Shown: positions 18,136-30,686, counted from the stretch's first letter. The stretch is 64,000 bases of DNA from Rhodothermales bacterium (GCA_022821845.1 JAJECT010000042.1:62001-126000), one strand, 5' to 3'. Made by a program: numbers and translations. The notes: generated by a model from the sequence alone, not told the origin.

Positions 18136-18173
18136 AAAAAAACAGGGGCCGCCCGCATCTTCGGACGGTCCCT
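18136..18173 (-). terminator. Rho-independent terminator after the DUF4097 gene
   Basis: On the minus strand a 12-bp stem, including G-U pairs (arms 18162-18173 and 18144-18155), is followed directly by a run of seven T (18136-18142). It separates the DUF4097 gene from the fatty-acid operon. The rest of 18016-18135 shows only A+T-rich leader sequence. Confidence 0.75.
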
Positions 18174-18200
18174 CTGGCCCATATAAAATTTTCAGGCGCG

Positions 18201-19124
18201 CTATTGCTTGCGCAAAGCCACGTTGCCCACGGCGGCGTACAGACGCAGATTCGGGCCGCCGCCATTGATGCTGCCTGCAAAGGATTTGCGGGTCCACTTG
18301 CCTTCCACCTTCAGCGGATAGTCCGTACTCGCCGACCCTACCGCGCACTCCGCGTCGACGTCCACGCCTACGCCGCCCGCCACGTACACCATGACGTTTC
18401 CGGCCCCCGTCCGGAGATGAGACGCCCCGTCCGGCTGGTCGGTAATGTATACTTCGATATTGCCCGCGCCCGCCTTGACGGTGGCTTCGCCTTGCGTGGA
18501 TCGAATCACCACATTGCCTGCGCCCGCGTACACCTCCACTTCCTCGCCTGCGCTTTCGATATCGATATTCCCGGAGCCGGAAACCACCTTGACCGATCCG
18601 CTCACCGCGCCAATCTCAATGTTGCCCGCCCCCGTCACGCCGGAAACGTCCCCGGAAAAGGAGCCCAGTTCCACATTGCCCGCGCCCGTCTTGAATTCGA
18701 TGTTATAGTCTTCGGGAATCCTTGCCCGGACGCGAACCGTGAGCCGGTCGGAAGAGCGAATGCGATTCCAGAACGTATCCTCGCGATCAAAGCGCGACCC
18801 TACGTAGACGCCCCCGTCCCGTTCCTCTATTTCCAGTTCGTGCCGTTCGAAAATGCGTTCGGCCCGGTCGCGGGAATCGGTCGTTACCTTGCGCTCCACC
18901 TCGATAAGCACTTCCCTGGCGGAGCCAGGCAGCACTTCCACCCGGCCCTGGTCTATTATATCCAGCTCCAGCGTACCGCCAGGACGCACCTTGTAGGAAC
19001 GCTTGACCGTATCCTTGATATCGACCCGATCGGGATCGCCCGCATGGACGTTCGTCGCGGTCAGCAGCGCGGCAACGAGCAGCAAAGGCCACGTTCGGGC
19101 GTATCGGGGAAGGCGGTTCGGCAT
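18201..19124 (-). CDS. Exported DUF4097-type beta-repeat protein
   Basis: This 307-residue protein has a signal peptide (MPNRLPRYARTWPLLLVAALLTATNVHA) and a repetitive beta-strand domain. Seven short motifs of the form G-A/S-G-N-V/I (the last is AVGNV), spaced about 17-25 residues, run from about residue 150 to the end. They look like rungs of a beta-helix or stacked sheet, as in DUF4097 and auto-transporter-adhesin head-GIN proteins. No enzyme motif is seen. The ATG at 19124 is chosen because the signal peptide begins there. It lies downstream of rpoC, separated by that gene's probable terminator. Confidence 0.8.
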   Translation of the reverse strand: MPNRLPRYARTWPLLLVAALLTATNVHAGDPDRVDIKDTVKRSYKVRPGGTLELDIIDQGRVEVLPGSAREVLIEVERKVTTDSRDRAERIFERHELEIEERDGGVYVGSRFDREDTFWNRIRSSDRLTVRVRARIPEDYNIEFKTGAGNVELGSFSGDVSGVTGAGNIEIGAVSGSVKVVSGSGNIDIESAGEEVEVYAGAGNVVIRSTQGEATVKAGAGNIEVYITDQPDGASHLRTGAGNVMVYVAGGVGVDVDAECAVGSASTDYPLKVEGKWTRKSFAGSINGGGPNLRLYAAVGNVALRKQ

Positions 19125-19209
19125 GGCGACGGCGGGCGTTTTCGACAAGGCGATTTTTGGGGGATTACTCCGCAATACGGAATTTTTCTTCCATAGTTGC
19201 GAATGGTCC

Positions 19210-19253
19210 AAAAATTTGCGGCCCTTGCCGCTCGCCTCGCGGAAACGAGGGCC
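19210..19253 (-). terminator. Probable terminator of the rpoBC operon
   Basis: Just after the rpoC stop, on the minus strand, GGCCCT (19248-19253) pairs with AGGGCC (19220-19225), and an inner CCTCG/CGAGG arm strengthens the stem. It is followed by the T-rich AAATTTTT at 19210-19217. The T-run starts a few bases after the stem, so efficiency is uncertain. Confidence 0.55.
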
Positions 19254-22200
19254 TACAGCTCGACTTCCTCGGCCTTCGCGTCCGGCGCGCCGGACTCCGC
19301 CGGAAGCGAATCGCCATCCCCGCCGATGGCGGCTTGCAATTCGGCCAGCTCGGCCTTTGAGCCGACAACCAGGTCGCGGAAACGACGCTGCCCGGTTCCC
19401 GCCGGAATCGGATGGCCCACGATCACATTTTCCTTGAGTCCGTAGAGCGGGTCCACTTGCGCCTTGATCGCCGCGTTGGTAAGCACCTTGGTCGTTTCCT
19501 GGAACGAAGCCGCCGACACGAACGAATCGGTCGAGAGCGCGGCCTGCGTGATGCCCAGAAGAATCGGCTGCGCCACGGCGGGCTGGGTTTCGCGCACGTC
19601 CACCTGCTGGAGATCCTGCCGCTTCAGCGCCGAATTCACCTCGCGCATTTGCCGCCGGGTCCGAATATCGCCCACCGACAGGTCGGAATCGCCCGGGTCG
19701 GTCACTACGAACCGGTCGTAAAGCCCGTCGTTGAGTTCCTCCATGGCGAACCGGTCTACCGTATAGTCTTGCAGCAAGGTCGTATCCCCCGGGTCCGCCA
19801 CGCGCACCTTCTGCATCATCTGGCGCACGATCACTTCAATATGCTTGTCGTTGATCGTCACGCCCTGCATGCGGTACACCTCCTGAATCTCGTTCACGAG
19901 ATACTCCTGCACGGCGCGCGGGCCCTTGATGGACAAAATGTCCTGCGGGGATACCTGCCCGTCCGAAAGCTGGCCTCCTGCGCGTATAAAATCGTGTTCG
20001 TGCACCAGGATGTGCCTTGAAAGCGGCACAAGGTACGTCCGGCTTTCCGATCCGTCGCGGGACGTAACCACGATTTCCTGCGCGCCGCGGCGACGTCCGC
20101 CGAAGCGAACCACGCCGTCGATCTCGGAAACGACCGCCGGATCGGCGGGCATCCGGGCCTCGAACAACTCGGTGACGCGGGGCAGGCCGCCCGTAATGTC
20201 GCCCGTCTTGGCGGACTGGCGCGGAATTTTCACCATCACCTGGCCGGCCTGAATCTCCTCGCCCTCGTCCACCTGAATGCGCGCCCGCACCGGAAGCGTA
20301 TACTCGCGGTCCTTGTCTTTCGCTCGCTTTACGATGAGCGCGGGCGTCAGCGAACGTTCGCGGCTTTCGGTAATGACTTTTTCCTTGTGCCCCGTCTGCT
20401 CGTCGGATTCTTCCCGGTACGTGGTTCCTTCCACGATGTCCTTGAAGGCGATCTTGCCGGAGACTTCCGACAAAATCACGCTGTTGTAGGGGTCCCAGCT
20501 GGCCAGTACGCTCCCTTTTTCAAGAATGTCTCCGTCGGAAATGAGCATTTCGGCGCCGTACGGAATGACATAGGAAATCAGGCGTCGACCGGTGTCCTCC
20601 GGATCGACGATCCAGACCTCGCCCTGGCGCGTGAGCACCACGTCTTTCTCCCCGTCGTCATCGTTCAGCGCAACGGTGCGCAGGTTTTCGTAGACCGCCT
20701 TGCCCGCGAATTTCGTCTGGAGCGTACTTTCGGCGGAGATCAAACTGGCCGTGCCGCCGATGTGGAACGTCCGGAGCGTAAGCTGCGTGCCCGGCTCGCC
20801 AATGGACTGGGCAGCCACCACGCCCACCGCTTCGCCCGTCTTAACCAGGTGTCCCGTGGCGAGATTTCGCCCATAGCACAAGGCGCACACGCCGCGCCGC
20901 GATTCGCAGGTGAGCGCCGAACGGATCTCGACTTCCTCGATGGACGTTTCGGAAATCCGCCGCGCCCGCTGCTCGTCGATCATCTCGTTGGCCGCAACAA
21001 TCAGGTCGCCGGAAAGCGGATCGCGCACGTCGTGCATGGAAACGCGCCCCACGATCCGGTCGGCCAGCGGCTCGACGATCTCCTCGTTGTCCTTCAGGGC
21101 CGATATGCGGATTCCGCGCAGCGTACCGCAATCCTCCTCAATGATCGTCACATCCTGCGCGACGTCCACCAGGCGGCGGGTCAAATAGCCGGCGTCGGCT
21201 GTTTTCAGGGCCGTGTCGGCAAGCCCCTTGCGCGCGCCGTGCGTCGAAATAAAATATTCGAGCACGGAAAGCCCTTCCTTGAAGTTCGAAATGATCGGGT
21301 TTTCAATAATTTCTCCCACCGATCCCACCAGGCTCTTCTGGGGCTTGGCCATCAGGCCGCGCATGCCCCCGAGCTGGCGAATCTGCTCCTTGGACCCGCG
21401 AGCGCCCGAGTCCGCCATCATATAAATGGCGTTGAAGCCGCCCTTGTCGTTGCGAAGCGTTTCGAAGAGCGTTTCGGAAACCCGGTTGTTCGTCTTCGTC
21501 CAGATGTCGATCACCTGATTGTAGCGCTCGCTCTCGAACATGAAGCCCATCTCGTAATTGCCGCGTACGCGATCTACCTCCGACTGCGCGTCCGAAATAA
21601 TCTTCTCCTTGACGTCCGGCACGATGATGTCGGCCAGCGAGAACGTGAGCCCCGCCGTCGTGGCCTGTTCAAAGCCCAGCCGCTTGATGTCGTCGAGAAA
21701 ACGGGACGCCTTTTGAAATCCGCTGGCCTTGAGCACGCGCCCAATGATCGGGCGCAGATTGCGCTTCGTAAGCACGGCGTTGATGAAGCCGACCTCGTCT
21801 GGAATCACCTCGTTGAAAAGAACGCGGCCTACGGTCGTTTCCTCGATCTTGCCCGAAGGAACGCGCACATGGATGCGGGCGTGCAGTTCGACGCGTTCCT
21901 GGTCGTACGCCTGGCGGACTTCCGTCACGTTCGCAAAGCGCATGCCGTCCCCTTGCCGGCCGGAGCGCATTTTCGTGAGATAGTACAAGCCAAGCACCAT
22001 GTCCTGCGTCGGCACCGCAACCGGGCCGCCGTGGGCGGGACTCAGGATATTATGGCTCGACAGCATGAGCACCCATGCTTCCAGGCAGGCGTCATGACTC
22101 AGGGGCGCGTGCACCGCCATCTGGTCCCCGTCGAAGTCGGCGTTAAACGCCGTGCACACCAGCGGATGCAGCCGGAGGGCCTTGCCCTCGATCAGGATAG

Positions 22201-23557
22201 GCTGAAACGCCTGAATGCCCAGCCGGTGCAGCGTGGGGGCGCGGTTCAGCAACACGGGACGCCCTTCGATAACCTTTTCGAGAATATCCCACACATCCGC
22301 CGTGCGCCGGTCCACCACCTTTTTCGCGCTCTTGACCGTCTTGACGATGCCCCGCTCGATGAGTTTGCGAATCACGAAGGGCTTGAACAATTCGACCGCC
22401 ATTTCCTTCGGCAAGCCGCATTGATGGATATCGAGTTCGGGACCCACCACAATCACCGACCGGCCCGAATAATCCACGCGCTTCCCAAGCAGATTCTGAC
22501 GGAACCGCCCCTGCTTGCCCTTGAGCATATCGCTTAGCGACTTCAGGGCCCGGTTCGAATCGCTGCGGACGGCGTTGGCCTTGCGGCTGTTGTCGAAGAG
22601 CGAATCGACGGCTTCCTGAAGCATGCGCTTCTCGTTGCGCAAAATGACTTCGGGCGCCTTGATGTCGATGAGCCGCTTCAGACGATTGTTGCGGATGATG
22701 ACGCGCCGGTACAAATCGTTCAGGTCCGAGGTGGCGAAACGCCCGCCCTCCAGCGGCACGAGGGGCCGCAACTCGGGCGGAATCACGGGAATCACCCGCA
22801 TAACCATCCATTCGGGCCGGTTTTCGAGCCGCGTGTTGGCGTCGCGGAACCCTTCGACGACGGCCAGGCGCTTCAGGGCGTCGGCCTTGCGGGCCTGGCT
22901 GGTTTCCGTTTTGATCTGGTGGCGCAACTGCTTCGACAAGGACGGCAAATCCAGGCGGCGCAAAATCGTCTCTACCGCTTCGCCCCCGATGCGGGCGATG
23001 AACTTGTCCGGGTCGTCGTCGGCAAGCCGATGGTTGTCGTCCCGTATCTGGTACAGAATGTTGAAATATTCGTCCTCGTTCAGCAGCTGATTTTCCTCTA
23101 CGCCATGCTCCGCCGCGCTCCCCGGCTGGATAACGACGTAATTCTCGTAATAAATGATCTTCTCAAGATCCTTCGACTTGAGCCCGATGAGGTGGCCGAT
23201 CTTGTTCGGCAGGGTCTTGAAATACCAGATATGCACCACGGGCACGCTGAGGGCGATATGCCCCATGCGCTCGCGCCGCACTTTTTTCTGCGTGACCTCT
23301 ACCCCGCAGCGATCGCATATGATGCCCTTGTAGCGAATACGCTTGTACTTGCCGCAATGACATTCCCAGTCCTTGACGGGACCGAATATTTTTTCGCAAA
23401 AAAGACCGTCCTTCTCCGGCTTGAACGACCGGTAGTTAATGGTCTCGGGCTTGAGCACTTCGCCATGGGACCGTTCCAGCACGCTTTCCGGGCTGGACAA
23501 ACTGACGGTGATTCGGCTGAACTGCTTTTTGATCTGCTGCGTCTTTCCGTAGGGCAT
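19253..23557 (-). CDS. rpoC: RNA polymerase beta' subunit
   Basis: This 1434-residue protein is the catalytic beta' subunit. The N-terminal zinc site is seen in [20 protein letters not shown], the catalytic metal motif in [13 protein letters not shown], and the second zinc site in [13 protein letters not shown]. The bridge and trigger-helix regions ([35 protein letters not shown]) are present. Length is typical of Bacteroidota. The ATG at 23557 ([15 protein letters not shown]) is the true start; 59 bases separate it from rpoB. Confidence 0.97.
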   Translation of the reverse strand: MPYGKTQQIKKQFSRITVSLSSPESVLERSHGEVLKPETINYRSFKPEKDGLFCEKIFGPVKDWECHCGKYKRIRYKGIICDRCGVEVTQKKVRRERMGHIALSVPVVHIWYFKTLPNKIGHLIGLKSKDLEKIIYYENYVVIQPGSAAEHGVEENQLLNEDEYFNILYQIRDDNHRLADDDPDKFIARIGGEAVETILRRLDLPSLSKQLRHQIKTETSQARKADALKRLAVVEGFRDANTRLENRPEWMVMRVIPVIPPELRPLVPLEGGRFATSDLNDLYRRVIIRNNRLKRLIDIKAPEVILRNEKRMLQEAVDSLFDNSRKANAVRSDSNRALKSLSDMLKGKQGRFRQNLLGKRVDYSGRSVIVVGPELDIHQCGLPKEMAVELFKPFVIRKLIERGIVKTVKSAKKVVDRRTADVWDILEKVIEGRPVLLNRAPTLHRLGIQAFQPILIEGKALRLHPLVCTAFNADFDGDQMAVHAPLSHDACLEAWVLMLSSHNILSPAHGGPVAVPTQDMVLGLYYLTKMRSGRQGDGMRFANVTEVRQAYDQERVELHARIHVRVPSGKIEETTVGRVLFNEVIPDEVGFINAVLTKRNLRPIIGRVLKASGFQKASRFLDDIKRLGFEQATTAGLTFSLADIIVPDVKEKIISDAQSEVDRVRGNYEMGFMFESERYNQVIDIWTKTNNRVSETLFETLRNDKGGFNAIYMMADSGARGSKEQIRQLGGMRGLMAKPQKSLVGSVGEIIENPIISNFKEGLSVLEYFISTHGARKGLADTALKTADAGYLTRRLVDVAQDVTIIEEDCGTLRGIRISALKDNEEIVEPLADRIVGRVSMHDVRDPLSGDLIVAANEMIDEQRARRISETSIEEVEIRSALTCESRRGVCALCYGRNLATGHLVKTGEAVGVVAAQSIGEPGTQLTLRTFHIGGTASLISAESTLQTKFAGKAVYENLRTVALNDDDGEKDVVLTRQGEVWIVDPEDTGRRLISYVIPYGAEMLISDGDILEKGSVLASWDPYNSVILSEVSGKIAFKDIVEGTTYREESDEQTGHKEKVITESRERSLTPALIVKRAKDKDREYTLPVRARIQVDEGEEIQAGQVMVKIPRQSAKTGDITGGLPRVTELFEARMPADPAVVSEIDGVVRFGGRRRGAQEIVVTSRDGSESRTYLVPLSRHILVHEHDFIRAGGQLSDGQVSPQDILSIKGPRAVQEYLVNEIQEVYRMQGVTINDKHIEVIVRQMMQKVRVADPGDTTLLQDYTVDRFAMEELNDGLYDRFVVTDPGDSDLSVGDIRTRRQMREVNSALKRQDLQQVDVRETQPAVAQPILLGITQAALSTDSFVSAASFQETTKVLTNAAIKAQVDPLYGLKENVIVGHPIPAGTGQRRFRDLVVGSKAELAELQAAIGGDGDSLPAESGAPDAKAEEVEL

Positions 23558-23616
23558 ATGGGCTGTCGCAATTCTGAATCCGGGAACGGTTCGCTGCAAG
23601 GGACCTTGCAACGCGG

Positions 23617-26600
23617 TCAATCGAGACGAACTTCGAGGCCAAGCCCCTGAAGTTCTCGAACAAGCACCTGAAAACTTTCCGGCATACCGGCTTCGGGCAT
23701 GTTCTCGCCCTTGACGATCGACTCGTATGCTTTCGACCGTCCCTGGACGTCGTCCGATTTGTACGTCAGCATCTCCTGCAAGGTGTGCGCCGCGCCGTAG
23801 GCGTAAAGCGCCCACACCTCCATCTCTCCAAGGCGCTGTCCGCCAAGCTGCGCCTTGCCTCCAAGGGGCTGTTGCGTAATGAGGCTGTAGGGGCCAATGC
23901 TGCGCGCGTGAATCTTGTCCTCCACAAGATGGCTCAGCTTCAGCATGTAGATGTAGCCCACCGTGGTTTTTTCGTCGAACTCCTTGCCGGTGCGGCCATC
24001 GTACAACTGGGCGCGGCCGTCGGGCGGCAATCCGGCTTCCTCCAGCCGGGCCCGAATGTCTTCCATCCTGGCTCCGTCGAAAATGGGCGTGGCGAAGGAT
24101 GCGCCGAGTTCCTTGCCGGCCCATCCGAGGAGCGTCTCGAATATCTGACCGAGGTTCATGCGCGAAGGTACGCCCAGCGGGTTGAGCACAATATCGACGG
24201 GGGCGCCGTCCTCAAGGAACGGCATGTCCTCTACGGGGACGATGCGGGCGACCACCCCCTTGTTGCCATGGCGACCGGCCATCTTGTCTCCTACCTGCAC
24301 CTTGCGCTTGCGGGCCACGTACACCTTGGCCAGTTGCACGATGCCCGGGGGCAATTCGTCCCCCATCTGCACCTGGTGCTTGTCGCGTTTCATTTCGCCG
24401 TCGAGACGGCTGCGGGCGCGGGCGTAGTTGCGAAGCAGCTGGCGCATGCGCTCGTTCGTATCAGGATCGATCGTCATGTCCTTGCCGGGGGCGAGCCGGT
24501 CGGGGGCCACGTTTTTGAACGCCGTCTTCGTAAAGCGGGCCCCTTTCGAAAGCAGGACGGCGCCGTCGCGGTCCTCTACGCCCGCGGACGATTTGCGCCC
24601 TACGACCTGGAAAAACTTCTCCCAGAACGCCTCGTCCAGCGCGGCCTTGTCGCGATTATACTGCGCTTCGATCGCGTCGATACGCTCCCCTTCCGCTTTC
24701 TTCGAAGCAGAATCCAGTTTGCGGCGACCGAACAGTTCGGTGGCGATCACCACCCCCTTCATGCCCGGAGGGGCCGTCAGGGAGGCGTCTTTCACGTCGC
24801 CCGCCTTGTCGCCGAAGATGGCGCGGAGCAGTTTTTCTTCCGGCGTGGGGTCCGTCTCCCCCTTGGGCGTAATCTTGCCCACAATGATGTCGCCGGCGTT
24901 CACCTCGGCGCCTACGCGGATAATGCCTCGTTCGTCAAGGTCCCGGGTGGCTTCTTCCGAAACGTTCGGAATCTCCCGGGTAAGCTCTTCCTCGCCGCGC
25001 TTCGTGTCGCGCACTTGCAACTCGAATTCCTCGATATGTATAGAGGTGTACACATCTTCGGTCACCAGCCGCTCGGACAACACGATGGCGTCTTCGAAGT
25101 TGTAGCCCCGCCAGGGCATAAACGCAACCAGGACATTCTTGCCCAGCGCAAGATCGCCCTTTTCCGTGGCGAAGCCGTCCGTCAGCACGGTTCCCTTCGA
25201 TACGCGCTGCCCTTTCCGAACGATGGGTTTCTGGTTCACGCTGGTGTCCTGATTCGTTCGGCGGAACTTCACCAGCCGATATTCGCGGATGGCGTCCTCG
25301 AAACCGAGGTCCGCGTCCGCTTCGCTCTGGTCGTAGCGCACCACGATGCGCGTAGCGTCTACGTACTCGACGACCCCCTCGCCTTCCGCCACGAGCACCG
25401 CGCGCGAGTCTTGCGCCACGCGCCCTTCGAGTCCCGTGCCGACCAGGGGGGCCTCCGCGCGCAGCAAAGGCACCGCCTGGCGCTGCATGTTCGATCCCAT
25501 GAGGGCGCGATTCGCGTCGTCGTGCTCCAGAAAAGGAATCAGGCTCGCCGCCGGAGACACAATCTGGTTCGGGGCGACGTCCATGTATTCGACTTTCGCC
25601 TTCGGGTCAATGGGAAAATCGCCCCGGTGGCGGCATTTCACGTACTCGTTGACGAAATGTCCGTCCTCGGCAAGGGGGGCGTTGGCCTGGGCGATAACCG
25701 CATTGTCTTCTTCTTCTGCGGAAAGAAAACGAATCTCCTCGGTTACCCTGCCCTCTTTAACGACGCGATACGGCGTTTCAATGAAGCCGTATTTGTTGAT
25801 GGTGGCGTGTACGCAAAGCGAAGAAATCAGCCCGATGTTCGGCCCTTCGGGCGTCTCGATGGGACACAGCCGCCCGTAGTGCGTGTAGTGCACGTCGCGC
25901 ACTTCGAACCCGGCGCGTTCGCGGGTGAGTCCGCCCGGCCCCAGCGCAGACATGCGGCGCTTGTGCGTCAACTCGGCCAGCGGATTCGTCTGATCCATGA
26001 ACTGGCTCAGCTGATTGGTCCCGAAAAAGGTGTTGATGACGCTCGAAACCGTGCGGGCGTTGACCAGCTCCTGCGGAGAAAACTTGTCCGCGTCGCGCAT
26101 ATTCATGCGTTCCTTGATGGTCCGGGCCATGCGCGCAAGCCCCAGCGAGAACTGGGTGGCAAGCTGCTCGCCGACCGTCCGCACCCGGCGGTTGCCAAGG
26201 TGGTCGATATCGTCTACGCTGCTTTTGCCGTTCTGCAAATTGACCAGTTCGCGGATGATGGCCACGATGTCCTCGGGCGTCAACGTCAGCGTATCCGAAG
26301 GCGTATCGAGCTTCAGGCGCTTGTTGATGCGATACCGGCCCACCTCGCCCAGATCGTACCGTTTTTCGCTAAAAAAGAGCCGATCCAGAATGCCCCGCGC
26401 ATTATCCAGATCGGGCGCCTCGCTGCCCCGAAGCTGCAAGTACATGTACTTCAGCGCCTCGTCCGTCGAGTGGGTAGGGTCCTTCCGCAGCGTGTCGATC
26501 AGCGTGGACTTGTCGATCTGCTCTTCCTCTTCCTTCTTCAGCAGCCAGACCTTCTTAATGCCCGCCTCCTTCAATTTGGGATAATCTTCCTCCGCGAGCG

Positions 26601-27450
26601 TATGGCCCGCGGGCAGGATCACCTTGTGCTCCGTTCTCTCCTCGAGAATCTCTCCGGTGTCCTCGTCCACGATCTCGTGTACTTCCGGGACCGTAACCGC
26701 GGTCGCCAGGTCGCGACCCTTCAACCTGCCAAACAACCGCTTCGTAGACGTGTCCCCCTCGTCGGCCAGGTCGAAGAGATGCATGATCGCATCGTTGCCG
26801 GAATGCCCCAACGTGCGCAAAAGCGTCGTAACCGGGAGTTTTTTCTTCCGGTCGATGTACGCCCACATGACGTTGCTTACATCGGTGGAAAATTCAATCC
26901 AGGACCCCCGGAAAGGGATGACGCGCGCGGAATACAACTCTGTCCCGTTCGGGTGAATGCTCAACCCGAAAAACACGCCGGGGCTACGATGCAACTGCGA
27001 AACGACCACGCGCTCCGCGCCGTTGATGACAAAAGCGCCCTGCTGCGTCATAAACGGCAGGTTGCCCAGGTAGACCTCCTGCTCGATCGCTTCCGCCGGT
27101 TCGTCCTCGTCCTCGTCCTCCTTGCTCGACAGGCGAAGCCGGGCCTTGAGGGGTACGGCGTAGGTCAGGCCCTGCGCAATGCACTCCGCTACCGAATGCT
27201 TTGGCGTATCCAGTTCGTAGTCTATGAATTCGAGGGTATACCGCTCGCGACTGTCCTGGATCGGAAAATGCTCCTTGAAAACGCCCTGGAGTCCAATATC
27301 CTTGCGTTCTTCCGGCGGCGCGTCCGGCTGCGCGAAATCCGCGAACGACCGGAGCTGGATAGCCAGAAAATCCGGGTATTCGCGTATGGTCGGAATGCGA
27401 GCGTACGAGATGCGCTTGCCTTGCGTGGCTTGACCGTTCGTATGGGACAT
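23617..27450 (-). CDS. rpoB: RNA polymerase beta subunit
   Basis: This 1277-residue protein is the beta subunit. Conserved blocks include HRSPGVFF, the rifampicin-pocket segment [20 protein letters not shown] then [21 protein letters not shown], and the C-terminal [32 protein letters not shown]. The pocket keeps the D, H, R and S residues whose change normally gives rifampicin resistance. It follows rplL after 90 bases, in the canonical rplL-rpoB-rpoC order. Confidence 0.98.
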   Translation of the reverse strand: MSHTNGQATQGKRISYARIPTIREYPDFLAIQLRSFADFAQPDAPPEERKDIGLQGVFKEHFPIQDSRERYTLEFIDYELDTPKHSVAECIAQGLTYAVPLKARLRLSSKEDEDEDEPAEAIEQEVYLGNLPFMTQQGAFVINGAERVVVSQLHRSPGVFFGLSIHPNGTELYSARVIPFRGSWIEFSTDVSNVMWAYIDRKKKLPVTTLLRTLGHSGNDAIMHLFDLADEGDTSTKRLFGRLKGRDLATAVTVPEVHEIVDEDTGEILEERTEHKVILPAGHTLAEEDYPKLKEAGIKKVWLLKKEEEEQIDKSTLIDTLRKDPTHSTDEALKYMYLQLRGSEAPDLDNARGILDRLFFSEKRYDLGEVGRYRINKRLKLDTPSDTLTLTPEDIVAIIRELVNLQNGKSSVDDIDHLGNRRVRTVGEQLATQFSLGLARMARTIKERMNMRDADKFSPQELVNARTVSSVINTFFGTNQLSQFMDQTNPLAELTHKRRMSALGPGGLTRERAGFEVRDVHYTHYGRLCPIETPEGPNIGLISSLCVHATINKYGFIETPYRVVKEGRVTEEIRFLSAEEEDNAVIAQANAPLAEDGHFVNEYVKCRHRGDFPIDPKAKVEYMDVAPNQIVSPAASLIPFLEHDDANRALMGSNMQRQAVPLLRAEAPLVGTGLEGRVAQDSRAVLVAEGEGVVEYVDATRIVVRYDQSEADADLGFEDAIREYRLVKFRRTNQDTSVNQKPIVRKGQRVSKGTVLTDGFATEKGDLALGKNVLVAFMPWRGYNFEDAIVLSERLVTEDVYTSIHIEEFELQVRDTKRGEEELTREIPNVSEEATRDLDERGIIRVGAEVNAGDIIVGKITPKGETDPTPEEKLLRAIFGDKAGDVKDASLTAPPGMKGVVIATELFGRRKLDSASKKAEGERIDAIEAQYNRDKAALDEAFWEKFFQVVGRKSSAGVEDRDGAVLLSKGARFTKTAFKNVAPDRLAPGKDMTIDPDTNERMRQLLRNYARARSRLDGEMKRDKHQVQMGDELPPGIVQLAKVYVARKRKVQVGDKMAGRHGNKGVVARIVPVEDMPFLEDGAPVDIVLNPLGVPSRMNLGQIFETLLGWAGKELGASFATPIFDGARMEDIRARLEEAGLPPDGRAQLYDGRTGKEFDEKTTVGYIYMLKLSHLVEDKIHARSIGPYSLITQQPLGGKAQLGGQRLGEMEVWALYAYGAAHTLQEMLTYKSDDVQGRSKAYESIVKGENMPEAGMPESFQVLVRELQGLGLEVRLD

Positions 27451-27540
27451 GGATGCAGTGGCTTGAGAAGGAAAAAAACGGATCGAAGAACGACAACGGC
27501 GCTTGCGGCGCCCGCGCGCAAGGCGCAGGACCGCCCCCGC

Positions 27541-27924
27541 TTATTTGAGCTCGACTTCGGCGCCTGCTCCTTCAAGCCGGGTCTTGACTTCCTCCGCCTC
27601 GTCCTTGCCGACGGCTTCCTTGACCGCGTTCGGCGCGCCGTCTACCAGCGCCTTCGCCTCCTTCAGGCCCAGGCCCGTGAGGCTGCGCACCTCCTTGATC
27701 ACGGCAATCTTGTTGCCGCCGACGCCCTTGAGCACCACGTCGAATTCCGTTTGCTCCTCGGCGGCGGCCGCTCCGTCGCCTCCGACGGCGGGGCCTGCTA
27801 CGACCGCCGCGGCGGCAGCCGCCGGCTTGATGCCGTATTCCTCTTCGAGCAAGGTCGCCAGGTCGTTGGCCTCCTTGACCGTAAGGTTGACAAGTTCTTC
27901 TGCGATTTTCTTAATGTCCGCCAT
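27541..27924 (-). CDS. rplL: 50S ribosomal protein L7/L12
   Basis: This 127-residue acidic stalk protein has the usual N-terminal dimerisation helix region, an Ala-rich hinge ([17 protein letters not shown]) and the conserved C-terminal domain ([21 protein letters not shown]). It recruits translation factors to the ribosome. It follows rplJ, with 114 bases between. The 90-base gap to rpoB holds a GCGCC-rich hairpin and a separate T-run (about 27471-27477) that could partly attenuate transcription into rpoBC; that is only a suggestion. Confidence 0.97.
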   Translation of the reverse strand: MADIKKIAEELVNLTVKEANDLATLLEEEYGIKPAAAAAAVVAGPAVGGDGAAAAEEQTEFDVVLKGVGGNKIAVIKEVRSLTGLGLKEAKALVDGAPNAVKEAVGKDEAEEVKTRLEGAGAEVELK

Positions 27925-28038
27925 GGTTTATTGTGTTCTCCTGCGAGCAGTCTTTGTCGCCGGTTCCGGCCACTGTGCCGCGCATTAAGGATGGATGGTG
28001 AAAACGAGAATGAAGGTTGGGTTCGGAACGCCGCAGCG

Positions 28039-28566
28039 TCATGCGGCGCGGTCGGCGATCTCGCGAATCGCGCCCGCCAGGTTGCGCGCAGGCGCCTGCG
28101 CGGCGGCGACCACATTGGAAACGGGCGCAAGCAGCAAGCCCACAACGTCGCCGAGAAGTTCGTCTTTCGACTTGAGCGAAGCCAGCGCATCCAGCGAGCC
28201 CTCCCCGTAAAAGGCGCCGTCTATGTAGACGGCCTTGACTTCGGGGCGGTCCGCCGATTCGTCTTTCAGAAAATCCCGAATGACGCGGGCCGGCGCCGAC
28301 GGCTCGCCGCCAAAGGCGATCGCCGTAGGGCCTTTAAGGTAGTCCAGCAAGGCGCTATACGCGGGGCGCTCCTCCATCGCAATCCGCGCCAGCGTGTTCT
28401 TGTACACCTTGAACGACACGTCGGCGGCGCGAAAACGATTGCGCAACTCGTTTGCCTGGCCGACGGTCAGCCCGGAATAATTCGTCAGGTATACGATGGC
28501 GTTGTCGTCGAGCATCTGCCCGATTTCCGCAATCATCGTTTCCTTTTCCGTTTTTGTCATGGGCAT
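28039..28566 (-). CDS. rplJ: 50S ribosomal protein L10
   Basis: This 175-residue protein anchors the L7/L12 stalk. The N-terminal NYSGLTVGQANELRNRFR and the GPTAIAF block are typical, and the C-terminus is Ala-rich and helical for L12 binding. The start may be ATG at 28566 (MPMTKTEKE) or two codons later at 28560; an upstream extension looks non-coding. It is part of the rplK-rplA-rplJ-rplL-rpoB-rpoC series. Confidence 0.95.
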   Translation of the reverse strand: MPMTKTEKETMIAEIGQMLDDNAIVYLTNYSGLTVGQANELRNRFRAADVSFKVYKNTLARIAMEERPAYSALLDYLKGPTAIAFGGEPSAPARVIRDFLKDESADRPEVKAVYIDGAFYGEGSLDALASLKSKDELLGDVVGLLLAPVSNVVAAAQAPARNLAGAIREIADRAA

Positions 28567-28659
28567 GTCGGCGCCTCGCTGTCTCAATCCGTTGCTTTGC
28601 TGTCCGGCGCAAGGGCCGGGGTACATTTTCGTGCTGACCGATTAATGGGGACCCGGGCG

Positions 28660-29373
28660 CTATCGCAGCGCGCTTACGACCTGAACCCGGTCCAGCGGAA
28701 CAGGCGGTCCCATCGAGGTCGAAATCGAAGCGGCCCGCACATACGCGCCCTTTGCCGAGGCGGGGCGCAACCGAAGCACTTCCCGGATAAACACTTCCGC
28801 GTTCTCCCGGAGATGCTCCGCCGAAAACGACGCCTTCCCGATGGCCGTATGCAGGTTGCCGGACTTGTCCACGCGAAAGTCGATTTTACCTGCCTTCACC
28901 TGCTGAACCGCCGGTCCCACGTCCATCGTGACCGTACCGCTCTTGGGGTTCGGCATCAGTCCTCTCGGGCCCAGTACGCGGCCCAGTTTGGCGACGTCGC
29001 GCATTACGTCGGGCGTGGCCACAACCACATCGAAATCCGTCCACCCTTTTTTCTGGATGCGTTCGATGAAGTCGTGCAGGCCGACATAATCGGCGCCGGC
29101 CGCCTTCGCTTCGTCTTGTTTGCTTTCGTTCGCCAGCACCAGCACGCGCACCTCCTTGCCCGTGCCGTGCGGCAGCGCCGCCGTGCCGCGGACCATCTGG
29201 TCTGCGTGGCGCGGATCGACCCCCAGCCGCAAATCTATATCGACCGATTCGTCGAATTTGGCCAGGCCCGCTCTCGCTACGAGCGCGCAGGCCTCTTCCA
29301 GCGTGAAGGGCCCGCCTCCGGCCTCTTTGACCATTTCGGCGGCCTGACGATACCGTTTTCCTTTTTTCGCCAT
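28660..29373 (-). CDS. rplA: 50S ribosomal protein L1
   Basis: This 237-residue protein has the standard L1 blocks: [65 protein letters not shown], and the C-terminal [13 protein letters not shown]. It builds the L1 stalk near the E site and, in many bacteria, represses its own operon. It begins 88 bases after rplK. Confidence 0.97.
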   Translation of the reverse strand: MAKKGKRYRQAAEMVKEAGGGPFTLEEACALVARAGLAKFDESVDIDLRLGVDPRHADQMVRGTAALPHGTGKEVRVLVLANESKQDEAKAAGADYVGLHDFIERIQKKGWTDFDVVVATPDVMRDVAKLGRVLGPRGLMPNPKSGTVTMDVGPAVQQVKAGKIDFRVDKSGNLHTAIGKASFSAEHLRENAEVFIREVLRLRPASAKGAYVRAASISTSMGPPVPLDRVQVVSALR

Positions 29374-29461
29374 CCGATTACGCAGCGGATGCAGTGCTTG
29401 TGTCCGTGATGATGGAATGCGCCGGACGCAGAACGTCGATCCGGCCGTATGCTGTCCCCAT

Positions 29462-29896
29462 TCAGGCGGGGGCGCCTTCGACGCGTATTCCCATCGACCG
29501 CGCCGTGCCGGCGATCATGGAAGCCGCGTTGTCCAAATCGAATGCATTGAGGTCCGCCATCTTCTGCTCGGCGATATTTCGGCAATCCTGCCAGGAAACC
29601 GTGCCCACCTTCTGACGCAGGGAATCGCCGGCCCCCGAAGGAATCTTCGCCGCCATTTTCAACAGCACCGCGGCGGGCGGACTCTTGACGACGAAACTGA
29701 ACGTCTTGTCCGCATACACCGTGATCACCACAGGCAGGACAAGCCCCATCCTGTCCTGCGTGGCGGCATTGAATTGCTTGCAGAAGTCCATGATATTCAC
29801 CCCATGCTGCGCCAGCGCAGGACCTATGGGGGGCGCCGGATTCGCTTGTCCGGCCTTTATCTGGAGCTTGACATACCCGCCGATTGGCTTCGCCAT
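29462..29896 (-). CDS. rplK: 50S ribosomal protein L11
   Basis: This 144-residue protein shows the L11 signature: [36 protein letters not shown], then the RNA-binding C-terminal domain with [23 protein letters not shown]. The ATG at 29896 is used because the longer frame relies on TTG. It starts a new transcription unit: a terminator after nusG lies about 130 bases upstream, and the gap 29897-30027 is A+T-richer and likely holds the ribosomal-protein promoter. Confidence 0.96.
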   Translation of the reverse strand: MAKPIGGYVKLQIKAGQANPAPPIGPALAQHGVNIMDFCKQFNAATQDRMGLVLPVVITVYADKTFSFVVKSPPAAVLLKMAAKIPSGAGDSLRQKVGTVSWQDCRNIAEQKMADLNAFDLDNAASMIAGTARSMGIRVEGAPA

Positions 29897-30027
29897 AGTC
29901 GAAATACGATTCAAGTGCGGTGCGAACGCCGGATCGCCGTACCCGGCGGTACGTCCGGCTCCCGCTTTATGTTAACCCGGAAACAACTTAGCCTTTCAAT
30001 ATAGGGCATTCCGAAGAAATGCGCCAC

Positions 30028-30079
30028 AAAAAAACGACGACGCGCCAAGGTTCAAGCGAAATTCACAATTCGGCGCGTC
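30028..30079 (-). terminator. Terminator after nusG
   Basis: On the minus strand GACGCGCC (30072-30079, overlapping the nusG stop) pairs with GGCGCGTC (30039-30046), with T-rich sequence following (seven T at 30028-30034). The 25-base loop is long, but the 8-bp perfect stem plus T-run supports termination between secE-nusG and the ribosomal-protein genes. Confidence 0.65.
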
Positions 30080-30632
30080 AATCGCCTCGCTCCACCTGCA
30101 AATAATCCAGTTCGAGGGGGGTCTTTCGCCCGAAAATCGACACCATCACCTTGACCTTCATCTTGTCCGGGTACACCTCCTCGACCATGCCCTGGAAGTT
30201 GTTGAAGGGCCCGTCCACCACCTTGACCTGATCTCCCCGTTTGAACGGCATCTCCGGCTGCTCGCCCGCCTCCCGGACCTCGTTCATTTTGCCCATGATC
30301 CGGTTGATCTCGTCGGGCCGCAGGGGCGTCGGTTCGTCGCCCGTGGTCAGAAAGCCAATCACCGAGGGAAGGCTGGAAATAACATGTTGCAACTCGGTGT
30401 CGAGCGCGATGTGCAGCATCACATACCCGGGGAAGAAGGTCTTTTCGCGGGTGCGCTTTTTGCCGCTGCGCATCTCGAAAACGGTCTCCGTCGGGATCAT
30501 GACCTCATTGATCCTGTCCTGCAGGTTGAGCCGCTCTATTTCCTTTTCGAGATAGTGCTTGACCTTCTTTTCGTGACCCGAAAACGTGCGCAGCACGTAC
30601 CATTTGCGGATAATTTCCTTGTCCTTGACCAT
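30078..30632 (-). CDS. nusG: Transcription termination/antitermination factor NusG
   Basis: This 184-residue protein has the NGN domain ([34 protein letters not shown]) and a C-terminal KOW domain ([18 protein letters not shown]). It binds the RNA polymerase clamp and links it to Rho or the ribosome. It lies 54 bases after secE, as in most bacteria. Confidence 0.97.
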   Translation of the reverse strand: MVKDKEIIRKWYVLRTFSGHEKKVKHYLEKEIERLNLQDRINEVMIPTETVFEMRSGKKRTREKTFFPGYVMLHIALDTELQHVISSLPSVIGFLTTGDEPTPLRPDEINRIMGKMNEVREAGEQPEMPFKRGDQVKVVDGPFNNFQGMVEEVYPDKMKVKVMVSIFGRKTPLELDYLQVERGD

Positions 30633-30686
30633 CTTGTCGCGTGCCTGAGAAAAATGTCTCGACAGATATGCTTGCCAACGAACGGA

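Noticed and set aside
23785-29409. Very long open frame on the plus strand opposite rpoB to rplA
   Set aside because: It is an antisense shadow caused by high third-position G+C in the real genes; it spans several genes and its translation is Arg/His-rich without any known motif.
28567-29461. L1 or L10 autoregulatory RNA sites in the ribosomal-protein operon
   Set aside because: Such sites are expected from other bacteria, but I could not see a convincing matching fold in the gaps between rplK, rplA and rplJ.
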